DNA from: PALSA-1316 sp964499365
GTDB lineage: Bacteria; Nitrospirota; Thermodesulfovibrionia; Thermodesulfovibrionales; UBA6898
Length of the DNA stretch: 64,000 bases
Direction of reading: 5' to 3'
NCBI GenBank assembly: GCA_964499365.1
Contig: CAZCKU010000014.1
Span: 50,156-114,155 of the forward strand
Positions 25,992 through 35,458 of the stretch are shown here, in pieces. A model generated the notes under the pieces. That model made no database searches. It saw only the letters and a list, made by a program, of their open reading frames with translations, and was not told the origin of the DNA. A program made the translations under genes and the position numbers. The first letter of the stretch is position 1, and every line of letters starts with the position of its first letter.

Positions 25992-27245
25992 ATGGCCTTG
26001 AAAACGATACTAAAAAAGATATTCAGAAGCGCCGGGCTCGAGGTAACCCGATACCGTCCGGTCAGGCAATCTGGGTTCGACCCCCTGAGCCATGCAGAAG
26101 ATTGCATCAGTCTGAAAACGGAAGTTCGGCGACATGGCAGCATGCTGCTGTCGTTCATGACGGAGCCCTTCATGGCAGGTCCGGAAAAAAAGATATCCAA
26201 CGCGCATACCAATCCGGGCGACTCGCTGCAGATTGCGGAAACATTCCTGGGACTCGGCTATGACGTTGATGTGATCCATTACCGGAACGGGACCTTTGTT
26301 CCCCGGGCCGACTATGACTTCTTTGTCGGGGCCCGCACCAACTTTGCCAGGATTGCAAGGCATCTCGGCAGCGGGTGTGTCAAGATAGTCCACCTGGACA
26401 CCGCCCACTGGGTCTTCAATAACTACGCCTCGTACAGGAGGACACTCGACCTGCAGCAGAGAAAGGGCGTAACGATTCCGGAAAGCCAGAGGATTATCGA
26501 ACAGAATCTCGCGATCGAATATGCCGACTATGCCACGATCGTGGGCAATGCGTTCACCGCCGGCACCTATGAATATGCGAATAAAGCGATCTTCAAGATC
26601 CCCCATACCACCTGTGATACCTATCCCTGGTTTCAGGGCAAGCAGTTTGAATCCTGCCGGAGGACCTACCTGTGGCTCGGGAGCCACGGCTTTGTCCACA
26701 AGGGACTCGACCTGGTGCTCGATGCCTTTGCCGGCATGCCTGATTATCAACTCTTTGTCTGCGGACCGATTGACAAAGAGCCGGATTTTCAACGCGTTTA
26801 TCACACGGAACTGTATCAGACTCCCCATATCCGGACGATAGGCTGGGTTGATGTCAGCGGTCCTGAATTTGGCTCAATCCTGAACCAGTGTGTCGGGATC
26901 ATCTATCCCTCCTGCTCTGAGGCAGGTGCCGGGAATGCGATAACCTGCATGCATGCAGGAATCATTCCCCTCCTCAGTTATGAATCCGGCACTGATCTGC
27001 CGGATGATTGCGGCATAATCCTTGAGGACTGCGCGATAGAGACGATCAGGAAGACGGTCCGGTCGCTTTCGGCAGTGCCCCCCGAACGACTGCGGCAGAT
27101 GTCACACAAGGCCAGGGAGTTTGCGAGGCTGCATCATACCCGGGTGAGATTTGCAGAGGAATATACCAGGGTCATTCAACAGATCGCGGAAGAAAACGGA
27201 AAACAGCTCTGTCGGCACGGCGAAGCAGCGATATCGATCGGCTGA
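25992..27245 (+). CDS. Glycosyltransferase (GT4-like)
   Basis: This 417-residue protein has the C-terminal Rossmann half of GT-B enzymes (TYLWLGSHGFVHKGLDLVLDAF, FVCGP) and a donor-binding region around PSCSEAGAGNA. The N-terminal half is less typical. It is predicted to transfer a sugar to the growing lipid-linked glycan at the cytoplasmic face. ATG 25992 is chosen because an upstream extension would overlap the aminotransferase gene. The ribosome site is weak. Confidence 0.8.
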   Translation: MALKTILKKIFRSAGLEVTRYRPVRQSGFDPLSHAEDCISLKTEVRRHGSMLLSFMTEPFMAGPEKKISNAHTNPGDSLQIAETFLGLGYDVDVIHYRNGTFVPRADYDFFVGARTNFARIARHLGSGCVKIVHLDTAHWVFNNYASYRRTLDLQQRKGVTIPESQRIIEQNLAIEYADYATIVGNAFTAGTYEYANKAIFKIPHTTCDTYPWFQGKQFESCRRTYLWLGSHGFVHKGLDLVLDAFAGMPDYQLFVCGPIDKEPDFQRVYHTELYQTPHIRTIGWVDVSGPEFGSILNQCVGIIYPSCSEAGAGNAITCMHAGIIPLLSYESGTDLPDDCGIILEDCAIETIRKTVRSLSAVPPERLRQMSHKAREFARLHHTRVRFAEEYTRVIQQIAEENGKQLCRHGEAAISIG

Positions 27246-27313
27246 CACGACTTCACCATACGATCAAGGTATCTTTCTATTAACCGACAAACAAATCACG
27301 AAAGGAAACGGCC

Positions 27314-30300
27314 ATGAAAAACCAGCGGGTACCAGGATTGATAGCGTTCTTTATCGTATTGATGTGTCTCTTTAGCTGTCCGTCGGGAGTGCCCGCACAG
27401 ACCGAGGGGTGTCCATCCGGAATCAGTCATTATTGGAAACTCGACGGCAGCAGTTCGCCCTATGCGGACTTCTATGGCGCCAATGCGGCTGTATGCACAA
27501 ATTGCCCGGCAGCGACCATCGGCATCATCAATGGTGCACAGCAGTTCAGTGCAGAGAGCCTTCTGAGTGTCGTCGATGATGATTCGTTCGACTGGGGTCT
27601 CAACGACAGTTTCTCTATTGAATTCTGGATGAACAGTGGTTCGTGCACCACGACGCAGGTAATGGTCGGCAGAAATGACGGCGGCAGCCCCCTGCTCTGG
27701 TATGCAGCCTGCACTGCCGGCAAGGTCGAGGTCTATTTCAGCGATGCAGCCGGAAATATCAGCGAGGCAACGGGTACAACGGATATCGCAAATGGCAGCT
27801 GGAACCATATCGTTGCGGTGATGGATACGGCAACGAATGAGCTGCGTGTGTATGTAAACGGCGCAATCGAGCAGTCCGTGGCCACCTCCTTCAGCGGAGG
27901 CTTCGGTTCCTCGGCCCCGCTGAATATCGGCTGGATTAATCTCGCGGACGGCTATCATTTCTCAGGAATGCTGGATGAAGTTTCACTGTATAACAGGGTG
28001 CTGTCAGAGAGCGAGATCCGGCAGCATCACCGCGACGGCTCTATTGGCCTGGGCTGGGGCTATTGCGGCTGTGCCAGCCCTGCGAGGATCATGCCTCTGG
28101 GCGACTCGATCACCTACGGTGAGCCTCCGGACGATCCCATACTGGTTGCCGGCTATCGCAAGCCCCTGTATCAGACACTCTTTAATTCCGGCTATTCCTT
28201 TGACTTTGTGGGAAGCCTGCAGCACGGAGACAGTGCATTGTTTGATATTGACCATGAGGGCCACGGCGGCTGGGGGGCCAAGGCAGACAGGGGCTACGGC
28301 GGCGGCATTGCTCCCACGGTGCAGCAGTTCCTGACCGACCATCCCGCCGATGTGGTGCTGCTCCATATCGGCACGAACGATATATCTGACGGCACGCAGA
28401 ACGTCAACGACATAGCCGAAATACTCGACAACATCGACTTGATCAGCGAAAACATCGTGGTCGTCCTTGGACTGATCATCAACCGTACCGACGGGACCGA
28501 TAAGGTCCTCGCAACGACGCAGTTCAATGATGACGTCGAAGCGATGGCAACGTCCCGCATTGCAGCCGGAGACCGGATCATCATCGTCGACCATGAGACC
28601 GCCCTGAACTATGCCATGGACCTCGACGGCACGCTCCATCCGAATGCTGCGGGATATGCAAAGATGGCAGATGTCTGGAGTCAGGCACTGTCTGATATTC
28701 TGCCGCTGTGCGGCGAGACACCTCCCCTTATTGTCTCGGCCGCCAATACAGCAGCGTATGACGAATGGCCTTATTTCTACGACGTTGCTGCCACGGGGTT
28801 CCCCTCTCCCACGTTTAGCCTTGTGACCGCGCCTTCGACCATGACGATAAATTCCAGTACAGGCCTGATTTCATGGATACCCTCCAGCACCGGCAACTAC
28901 AATGTCGCGGTCAAGGCCTCAAACACGCAGGGGGAATTTACGCAAAACTTCACGATACAGGTCGGAGACCCCTGGGCCTGTTCCTCGGAGATGATGTCTC
29001 ATTACTGGAAGTTCGGTGAGGCAGCAGGACCAACCTATGAGGACGTGTTCGGCTTCAGCGATGCCACCTGCACCAATTGCCCGACCGCGGCAGAAGGTGT
29101 TGTCGGCGGCGGTCAGCAGTTCGATTCGGCGACCGAGCTGGGCGCAGACCTTGGTACTACGGCGAATTGGGGAGTTAACGACAGTTTTTCGGTCGAGTTC
29201 TGGCTGAAGACCGCTGACTGCTCAGGAACGCAGGTCCTGGCCGGAAGAAATGACAGTTCGACCTCGCTGCACTGGTACGTAGCCTGCTCCGGGGGCAACA
29301 TGGAGATATACCTGCGCGACACCGGGGGTGTCAGCAGCGATGTGGTCGGCATAAGAAATATTGCGGATGATACCTGGCACCACGTTGCCGCGGTGAGAGA
29401 TGCCGCAACAAAGGAGCTGAGCATATACGTTGACGGGAAGAGAGAGAACTCTATCAGAACGTCCTTCAAAAACGGATTCACTTCAACGGTGCCATTCAAT
29501 ATCGGCTGGATTGATATGTCGCACGGCTATCACTTTGCCGGAGTCCTCGACGCCCTGGCCCTGTATAACAAGGCCCTGTCGGACGAGGAAATTCTGCAGC
29601 ACTATCATAACGGGACGATCGGCACCGGGTACTGCAACGAGTATTCTTATGTAACACCGTCGGTCGGCTCCAACGGCAGCATCAGCCCGGCGACAAAACA
29701 GAAGGTGAAGTACAGCAGGACCATAGCCTTCACCGTAACGCCGAACAACGGGTACCATATAAACTCTGTGACAGGCTGCAACGGCACGCTTGTCGATAAC
29801 ACCTATACCACGGGTCCGATTACCGCTGACTGCAACGTCATCGCAACCTTTGCGTACGGGTCGGCAACAAATATCGTGACACCGTCGGCAGGAGCCAACG
29901 GCAACATCAGCCCGAACTCCCCGCAGACGATCGATTATGGCGAGACGACTGCCTTTACCGTCACCCCTGATACCGGGTATCATGTTGTAGCTGTCACGGG
30001 TTGCGGGGGAACGCTCGTTGGAGACACCTACACCACAGGCCCGATAATCGCAGACTGCGGCGTATCGGCAAGCTTTGCGATCAATACCTACACCGTGACG
30101 CCGTCGGCAGGAGCCAACGGCAGCATCAGCCCGGACACCCCGCAGACGGTCAACTACAACGACACCATATCCTTTACCGTAACTCCGGCTGCAGGCAGTC
30201 ACCTTGTATCTGTCACGGGCTGCAGCGGTACGCTGGATGGAGATACCTACACAACCGCTCCTGTGACGGACGATTGTGCTGTTGCCGCGACCTTCGAGGT

Positions 30301-30568
30301 TAACGGGACCGTAAAGAGGGTGTCAGGAGCTGCAGTTTCCTTCTTCTCTTCCCTGCAGGCGGCATACAATGTCGCGTCGAGCGGTGACAGCATTCAGAGC
30401 CAGGAGACGACCCTGACGGAGAGCATTGATTTCGCCTTCGAAAGAGTGGTGACGGTGCAGGGAGGCTATGATCAGGAATTTTCAATTCAAAGCGGTCCAA
30501 CGACGGTCTCCGGCACGCTGACGATCAGCAGCGGGACTGTGGTACTGGATAATCTGGCAGTCCAGTAA
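27314..30568 (+). CDS. Secreted LamG-SGNH hydrolase-LamG protein with InlB-type repeats
   Basis: This 1084-residue exported protein has a signal peptide (about residues 1-29). Domain order is a LamG/concanavalin-like fold (about 35-235) and an SGNH esterase (about 250-475: MPLGDSITYG, LLHIGTND, and the DGTLHPN block with catalytic Asp/His). An Ig-like linker (about 480-555), a second LamG (about 560-770) and three InlB-type beta repeats of about 73 residues (780-995) follow, then a beta-helix-like tail. SGNH enzymes deacetylate or deacylate polysaccharides, so this may modify the exported glycan outside the cell. No C-terminal sorting signal is seen. Confidence 0.85.
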   Translation: MKNQRVPGLIAFFIVLMCLFSCPSGVPAQTEGCPSGISHYWKLDGSSSPYADFYGANAAVCTNCPAATIGIINGAQQFSAESLLSVVDDDSFDWGLNDSFSIEFWMNSGSCTTTQVMVGRNDGGSPLLWYAACTAGKVEVYFSDAAGNISEATGTTDIANGSWNHIVAVMDTATNELRVYVNGAIEQSVATSFSGGFGSSAPLNIGWINLADGYHFSGMLDEVSLYNRVLSESEIRQHHRDGSIGLGWGYCGCASPARIMPLGDSITYGEPPDDPILVAGYRKPLYQTLFNSGYSFDFVGSLQHGDSALFDIDHEGHGGWGAKADRGYGGGIAPTVQQFLTDHPADVVLLHIGTNDISDGTQNVNDIAEILDNIDLISENIVVVLGLIINRTDGTDKVLATTQFNDDVEAMATSRIAAGDRIIIVDHETALNYAMDLDGTLHPNAAGYAKMADVWSQALSDILPLCGETPPLIVSAANTAAYDEWPYFYDVAATGFPSPTFSLVTAPSTMTINSSTGLISWIPSSTGNYNVAVKASNTQGEFTQNFTIQVGDPWACSSEMMSHYWKFGEAAGPTYEDVFGFSDATCTNCPTAAEGVVGGGQQFDSATELGADLGTTANWGVNDSFSVEFWLKTADCSGTQVLAGRNDSSTSLHWYVACSGGNMEIYLRDTGGVSSDVVGIRNIADDTWHHVAAVRDAATKELSIYVDGKRENSIRTSFKNGFTSTVPFNIGWIDMSHGYHFAGVLDALALYNKALSDEEILQHYHNGTIGTGYCNEYSYVTPSVGSNGSISPATKQKVKYSRTIAFTVTPNNGYHINSVTGCNGTLVDNTYTTGPITADCNVIATFAYGSATNIVTPSAGANGNISPNSPQTIDYGETTAFTVTPDTGYHVVAVTGCGGTLVGDTYTTGPIIADCGVSASFAINTYTVTPSAGANGSISPDTPQTVNYNDTISFTVTPAAGSHLVSVTGCSGTLDGDTYTTAPVTDDCAVAATFEVNGTVKRVSGAAVSFFSSLQAAYNVASSGDSIQSQETTLTESIDFAFERVVTVQGGYDQEFSIQSGPTTVSGTLTISSGTVVLDNLAVQ
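29651..30303 (+). repeat. Three InlB/Listeria-Bacteroides-type coding repeats
   Basis: Three units of about 219-225 bases begin near 29651, 29876 and 30095. Each encodes VTPS.G.NG.ISP, then FTVTP..G, VTGC.GTL and DNTYTTGPI or its equivalent, ending in a conserved Cys and ATF/ASF. Paired Cys in each unit suggest disulfides outside the cell. Confidence 0.8.
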
Positions 30569-30589
30569 GCCGGGAGTCAAACGGGGACC

Positions 30590-31309
30590 ATGCTTTCATC
30601 GAAGATCAGAAGGCTCTGGGCCCGGGCCTGGATGCGTCTGTCCGGCCCGGGCGGCTTCGGCCGTCTGGCCACCCGTATGGCCGCGCTGTTTACACCCCCG
30701 TACAAGTCGCGCTGCTACCTCGCCTCCTGCACCGCAAAGGGCTACATAGCACCCAATGCCAGAATATTCCACGGCGGTCTGCAGCTTGGCGAAAATGTCT
30801 TCATCGGCGACCGCGTGGTCATTTATCAGGCGAGGGACGGCGGGCCCGTGGAACTCTCCCGGGGCGTCCATATCCACACCGACACGATCATCGAGACCGG
30901 GGAGGGGGGGTGTATCGGGATCGGCGCCCATACCTCGATCCAGCCCCGCTGCCAGTTTTCGGCCTATAAGGCCCCGATCAGGATCGGCAGCAATGTCCAG
31001 ATCGCACCCAATTGTGCCTTTTATCCTTACAACCACGCGCTCGGGTCCGATCAGGCCCTGAGGAAACAGCCGCTACAGACAAAGGGGGGCATTGTCATCG
31101 ATGATGACGTGTGGCTTGGCGTCGGGGTGATCGTGCTCGACGGCGTGAAGATCGGCAAGGGCTCTGTTATCGGCGCCGGGGCGGTTGTTACGCATGATAT
31201 ACCCGAGGGTGCCGTGGCTGTCGGTGTCCCCGCGAGGGTGGTGAAGTTCAGAAGCGGGGCCGGCAATGTTGAGCTGATCGAATACCGGCATGCGGGAATG
31301 CGGTCATGA
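30590..31309 (+). CDS. Hexapeptide-repeat acyltransferase (WcaF/LbH type)
   Basis: This 239-residue protein forms a left-handed beta-helix in its central and C-terminal part (hexapeptides around GENVFIGDRV, IGIGAHTSI, DDVWLGVGVIVLDGVKIGKGSVIGAGAVV). It is predicted to O- or N-acetylate a sugar using acetyl-CoA. The first 35 residues are basic and may help membrane association. The stop overlaps the next glycosyltransferase start (ATGA). Confidence 0.85.
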   Translation: MLSSKIRRLWARAWMRLSGPGGFGRLATRMAALFTPPYKSRCYLASCTAKGYIAPNARIFHGGLQLGENVFIGDRVVIYQARDGGPVELSRGVHIHTDTIIETGEGGCIGIGAHTSIQPRCQFSAYKAPIRIGSNVQIAPNCAFYPYNHALGSDQALRKQPLQTKGGIVIDDDVWLGVGVIVLDGVKIGKGSVIGAGAVVTHDIPEGAVAVGVPARVVKFRSGAGNVELIEYRHAGMRS

Positions 31310-32262
31310 GAACTTCCGACCAGCCCCTGGTTGCCGTTCTTACACCGGTCTACAACGGTGAGAAGTATCTTGCGGAATGCATCGAAAGCGTCATTCGCCA
31401 GACATACGGGAACTGGGAATACCTGATCGTGAACAATTGCAGCACCGACGGCACGCTTGGGATTGCACAGGCATATGCGGACAGGGACAGCCGGATCCGG
31501 GTCCAGAGCAATGACCGGTTTCTGGGGGTTATCGAGAATCATAATCATACCTTTCGCCTGATGCCGGCGGCAGCCAGCTACTGCAAGATACTCCAGGCCG
31601 ACGACTGGCTCTTTCCTGATTGCCTCGAAAAGATGGTTGCGGTGGCTGAAGAGAACCCCTCGGTCGGACTTGTCGGTTCCTATCGTCTTGATGACCGATG
31701 GGTGAACTGCGATGGCCTGCCGTATCCCAGTACGGTCGTCCCCGGACGGGTGATCTGCCGCTCCACGCTGTACGGCGGTCCCTATATTTTTGGTTCCCCG
31801 TCAACGCATATGATGAAGGCCGATCTCATCCGAAAATATGACCCTGTCTATAATGAAGACAACCTGCACGCGGACAAAGAGGCCTGTTTTGAACTCTTAA
31901 AAGAGTCGGATTTCGGGTTTGTGCACCAGGTCCTCTCTTTTACCCGCCGGGAGAACGAGTCGATGAGCAGGACGTTTGCACTGAAATACAGCACCCATAT
32001 CCTCGGCGATCTCCTCATCGTGAAAAGATACGGGCCGGCCTTTCTTGCCGATGACGAATACCGGAGTCTCCTGGGCAAAAAACTCAGGCAGTATTATAGA
32101 TTTCTGGGTGGCAATATCATCAAACGCCGGGACCGGAAATTCTGGGAATATCACCGCGCGGGCCTGAAGGAGCTCGGCTGCCGGATCGATGCTGCGAAGC
32201 TCGTTGGCTACGGGTTTTCGTCTCTGTTCAACAAGACCCTCGATGCCCTCAAAATAGGTTGA
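31306..32262 (+). CDS. Glycosyltransferase family 2
   Basis: This 318-residue GT-A enzyme has the family 2 start VAVLTPVYNGEKYLAECIESV, NNCSTDGT and the DXD-like ADDW. It is predicted to transfer a sugar to the lipid-linked repeat unit. It is coupled by overlap to genes on both sides. Confidence 0.88.
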   Translation: MRTSDQPLVAVLTPVYNGEKYLAECIESVIRQTYGNWEYLIVNNCSTDGTLGIAQAYADRDSRIRVQSNDRFLGVIENHNHTFRLMPAAASYCKILQADDWLFPDCLEKMVAVAEENPSVGLVGSYRLDDRWVNCDGLPYPSTVVPGRVICRSTLYGGPYIFGSPSTHMMKADLIRKYDPVYNEDNLHADKEACFELLKESDFGFVHQVLSFTRRENESMSRTFALKYSTHILGDLLIVKRYGPAFLADDEYRSLLGKKLRQYYRFLGGNIIKRRDRKFWEYHRAGLKELGCRIDAAKLVGYGFSSLFNKTLDALKIG

Positions 32263-33560
32263 TGTCAATGAGAACACCTGCCATGCCTGATAGCTCCAAT
32301 CGACTGAGGATAGCCTTTCTCACCAACATCCCGGCGACCGCCGCGCATGCGGGCGGTTCGGTGCATGTCCTGCAGGTAGCCAAAAGGCTGATCGGACGGG
32401 GGCATCGGCTCTATACGAATCTGCAGTGCGAGGCTGAACCGTTTGTCGCGTTCAGCGAACGTGATTTTATCCGCAGGGGGAACGAGATTGACCTCTTTTA
32501 TATACGCATACATGGTTCAGCTGCGAACGACGAACTGACGCTGTTAAGACGCGCGAATGCCGCTGCACCGTGTGTCTGGGAGGTCAACGCCCCCCTGGAG
32601 GAATTGAGGACCATGGGAGGGTCCGAGACAGAGCTGCGCAGCGCGATGCGGCGCAGGAGGGCCTTGGCCGGAATGGTCGATGCGGCTGTCTGTGTCTCCG
32701 AAGAGATGGAAGAATACGCCAGAACGGAACTGGGGATCAGGAAGACCTTCGTGATCCCCAACGGGTCGGACGCTGAACTGTTTACGCCGGCGAAGCGGGA
32801 CGAGGCTCTCTACGGTACAACGAAGTACACGATCCTCTGGTCCGGCTCCCCGAAATATGGCTGGCAGGGCCTCAGGACCGTCCAGGCACTTGCCGGCAGA
32901 CTGAAGGAGAGAGGTGTGGACGACATCATGCTGATGGTTACTGCCGACGGGGCATCTGCCGGCAACCTCCACTATCTCGGTCATGTGCCCTACAGCGATA
33001 TGCCGCGGTATATGGCATCCGCCGATGCAGGACTTTGTATCTATGAACCGATCGGGTTTTACCGGCAGTTCTATTTTTCGCCTCTCAAACTCTACGATTA
33101 CATGGCAAGCGGCATCCCGGTTATCGGATCCAATGAAGGCCAGATACGCCTGGTCATTCAGGAGCACCGCAACGGGCTTTTAACCGACAATACGCTGGAT
33201 GATTTAGTGGAGAAGTCTCTCTGCCTGAAAAATAGTCCTGATGCCGTCAGGGAGATGGGTTTCAGAGGCAGGGAGGCTGTTCTTCAGAAATACAACTGGG
33301 ACCACATCGTAGCTGCGACAGAGGGAGTCTTTGCCGGGCTCCTTGCAGGGTCGGCAACAGCACCGCTCCGGGTGCCGCGCGGTGCCGGCATCAGAGTTCT
33401 CTCCGGATACGGGAAGCCCGCCCTGTACCTTCAGCTGTACCGGAATATCCTGAGGGGGACCGTGAAGAAGGCCAGGAATATTGTGAAGCGGGCATGGAAA
33501 AGACTGCTGAGCCCGATGACCATCCGGGGAAGGATCAACAGGGGGTTGCATGAGCGCTAG
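32262..33560 (+). CDS. Glycosyltransferase family 4
   Basis: This 432-residue GT-B enzyme has an N-terminal acceptor domain (HAGGSVHVLQVAKRL), a linker VIPNGSD and a C-terminal donor domain ending with SGIPVIGSNEG. ATG 32262 overlaps the preceding stop as TGATG; TTG 32259 and ATG 32268 are alternatives. About 60 basic residues follow the catalytic fold, possibly a membrane-binding tail. It overlaps the next gene by 11 bases. Confidence 0.85.
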   Translation: MSMRTPAMPDSSNRLRIAFLTNIPATAAHAGGSVHVLQVAKRLIGRGHRLYTNLQCEAEPFVAFSERDFIRRGNEIDLFYIRIHGSAANDELTLLRRANAAAPCVWEVNAPLEELRTMGGSETELRSAMRRRRALAGMVDAAVCVSEEMEEYARTELGIRKTFVIPNGSDAELFTPAKRDEALYGTTKYTILWSGSPKYGWQGLRTVQALAGRLKERGVDDIMLMVTADGASAGNLHYLGHVPYSDMPRYMASADAGLCIYEPIGFYRQFYFSPLKLYDYMASGIPVIGSNEGQIRLVIQEHRNGLLTDNTLDDLVEKSLCLKNSPDAVREMGFRGREAVLQKYNWDHIVAATEGVFAGLLAGSATAPLRVPRGAGIRVLSGYGKPALYLQLYRNILRGTVKKARNIVKRAWKRLLSPMTIRGRINRGLHER

Positions 33561-34461
33561 CACAGACATCAGTGTTATAATCTGCACCTTCAATCGCTCA
33601 GAAAGCCTGAGGAGGACTCTGGAGAGCATACGCGGCCTGAAGGTCCCCGAGGGGCTGGCCTGGGAACTTATTGTGGTGGACAATAACTCCCCGGACAATA
33701 CAAAGGCCGTTGTTGCGGAGTTTGCAGCAGGGTCGGGACTGCCTGTTATCTACGCCTTTGAAGATAAAAAAGGACTGTCCCATGCCCGGAACTGCGGTAT
33801 CACCGTGGCGAAGGGCGGGATTATCGCTTTTACGGATGACGACGTGGTCGTCGATGCGCACTGGCTTGGCAATATTCACGCCGCCTTCCGTGACCCCGCA
33901 GCCGCATGCGTCGGGGGCAAGATACTGCCCCTGTGGGAAAAGACACCCCCCGGATGGCTCACGAGCGATCTGTATAATTATCTTGCCCTCCTGGACCTTG
34001 GCAATGAGCCTCTGCAGATGTCGACCCCCAATCTCTGGGGTGCCAATTTTGCGGTACGTGCAGGGATGTTCGAAAAGTACGGGAACTTCAACACCGGCAT
34101 AGGAAGAACGCGCACAAAACTTTATGCGGGTGAGGAAACGGAACTTATCCGCAGTCTGATAGAGAACCGGGAGGGGGTCTTCTATTATCCCGGAATGATG
34201 GTGCACCACTGTATTGCCGGAAACCGGATGAACAAGGCGTACTTCAGGAAGTGGGAATACGACCAGGGTGAATTGAGGGGCATGCAGATCGGGAGGCAGT
34301 CGCTGCTGCAGAGCGCCAGACTCATAGTCTCCGTGGCGAGGAATATCGTAAAGGCGTTCGGCAAATTTCTCTGGTTTCAGGCGACCAGACCTCCCCGGGC
34401 GTTCAGGGAAGAGTTGCGGTCGATCCGCAATATCGGCATTATTGCCGGACGGATGAAATAA
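33550..34461 (+). CDS. Glycosyltransferase family 2
   Basis: This 303-residue GT-A enzyme has the nucleotide-binding start SVIICTFNRSESLRRTL, VVDNNSPDNT and the metal motif FTDDDVVVD. A C-terminal basic amphipathic stretch may contact the membrane. It is encoded within a run of five glycosyltransferase genes, overlapping the previous one. Confidence 0.88.
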   Translation: MSASTDISVIICTFNRSESLRRTLESIRGLKVPEGLAWELIVVDNNSPDNTKAVVAEFAAGSGLPVIYAFEDKKGLSHARNCGITVAKGGIIAFTDDDVVVDAHWLGNIHAAFRDPAAACVGGKILPLWEKTPPGWLTSDLYNYLALLDLGNEPLQMSTPNLWGANFAVRAGMFEKYGNFNTGIGRTRTKLYAGEETELIRSLIENREGVFYYPGMMVHHCIAGNRMNKAYFRKWEYDQGELRGMQIGRQSLLQSARLIVSVARNIVKAFGKFLWFQATRPPRAFREELRSIRNIGIIAGRMK

Positions 34462-34473
34462 CGGGATACCCCC

Positions 34474-35454
34474 ATGTCTGCACTCCCCCTCGTCAGTGTG
34501 GTGATGCCGCTGTATAATAAGCGCCGTTATGTGAGACGCGCGGTCGAAAGCGTTCAGAACCAGACCGTCCCGAATTGGGAACTGCTGATCGTGGACGACG
34601 GGTCCACCGACAGGCCGCAGGATGAAATCCCCCTGCACGACACGAGATTGAAGCTGCTGAGGCAGGAAAACAGGGGACCCGGGGCCGCCAGGAATGCCGG
34701 CCTTGCCCTTGCGAGAGGGAAGTATGTGGCGTTTCTGGATGCGGATGACGAATGGCTGCCCTCCTTCCTTGAGGCCGGACTATCCCTGCTGGAGGACAGG
34801 AAAGCGGATGCGCGTGTTGCGTATATGGGATTTTACTACTATCCCTCGATGCGCTGGCATGCAGTCGGGGCGGGAGAAGCGTTGCGCGGTGTGATCGGGA
34901 TTTCGCCTGACACCGATGTGAGGCTGGTACAGCAGCTCTGCTGCTACTGGACCTGCGCCGCGCTTATCAGTACTGATTCGGCCAGGAAATGGGGCGGCTT
35001 TTTCGACCGCTACCGCTGCCTCCTGGGCGAGGACGTCTTCCTGTTTATCAAGCTGGCGTTCAACGAAAGGATCGGCCTTATTCCTGAACCCCATGCCATC
35101 TATCACACCGAGGCATCGGACCTGTACGGCGGCGGCTCCCTTGCGGGCTGCTCCCGTATTCCTCCGTATCTCGAGGATCCCTCCGAGCTGCTGGAGGCCT
35201 GTCCTCCTGAAAAACGGGCCCTGTTAAGAAAAATATTGGCGGGAAAGGCCCTCAGCAAGGCTGAACATCTGGCAAAGGGAGGGAAAGGACGGGAGGCCAG
35301 GGAACTCCTGAATCGCTTCACGCGGTCCGGCTACCCCTCCCCGCGGGAGATATTCAAGGTCAGGTTCTTCGCCGGAATCGCACCCGTCCTCCCGGCAGTC
35401 GGATGGTTCTGGCGTAATGCAAAGGCCCTCTCAGGGGCCGGCGGTAACCGTTAG
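34474..35454 (+). CDS. Glycosyltransferase family 2, tandem paralog A
   Basis: This 326-residue GT-A enzyme has VVMPLYNKRRYVRRAVES, VDDGSTD and FLDADDEW. It is strikingly like the next gene in order and wording of motifs (PGAARNAGLA, FFDRY..CL.GED, YHTEASDL), so the two arose by tandem duplication. They may add consecutive similar linkages or differ in acceptor. Confidence 0.88.
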   Translation: MSALPLVSVVMPLYNKRRYVRRAVESVQNQTVPNWELLIVDDGSTDRPQDEIPLHDTRLKLLRQENRGPGAARNAGLALARGKYVAFLDADDEWLPSFLEAGLSLLEDRKADARVAYMGFYYYPSMRWHAVGAGEALRGVIGISPDTDVRLVQQLCCYWTCAALISTDSARKWGGFFDRYRCLLGEDVFLFIKLAFNERIGLIPEPHAIYHTEASDLYGGGSLAGCSRIPPYLEDPSELLEACPPEKRALLRKILAGKALSKAEHLAKGGKGREARELLNRFTRSGYPSPREIFKVRFFAGIAPVLPAVGWFWRNAKALSGAGGNR

Positions 35455-35458
35455 CGCC

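Noticed and set aside
27314..30568. The LamG-SGNH protein as an exosortase substrate
   Set aside because: Its C-terminus lacks a motif, hydrophobic helix and basic tail; the same holds for the proteins at 40262 and 56804.
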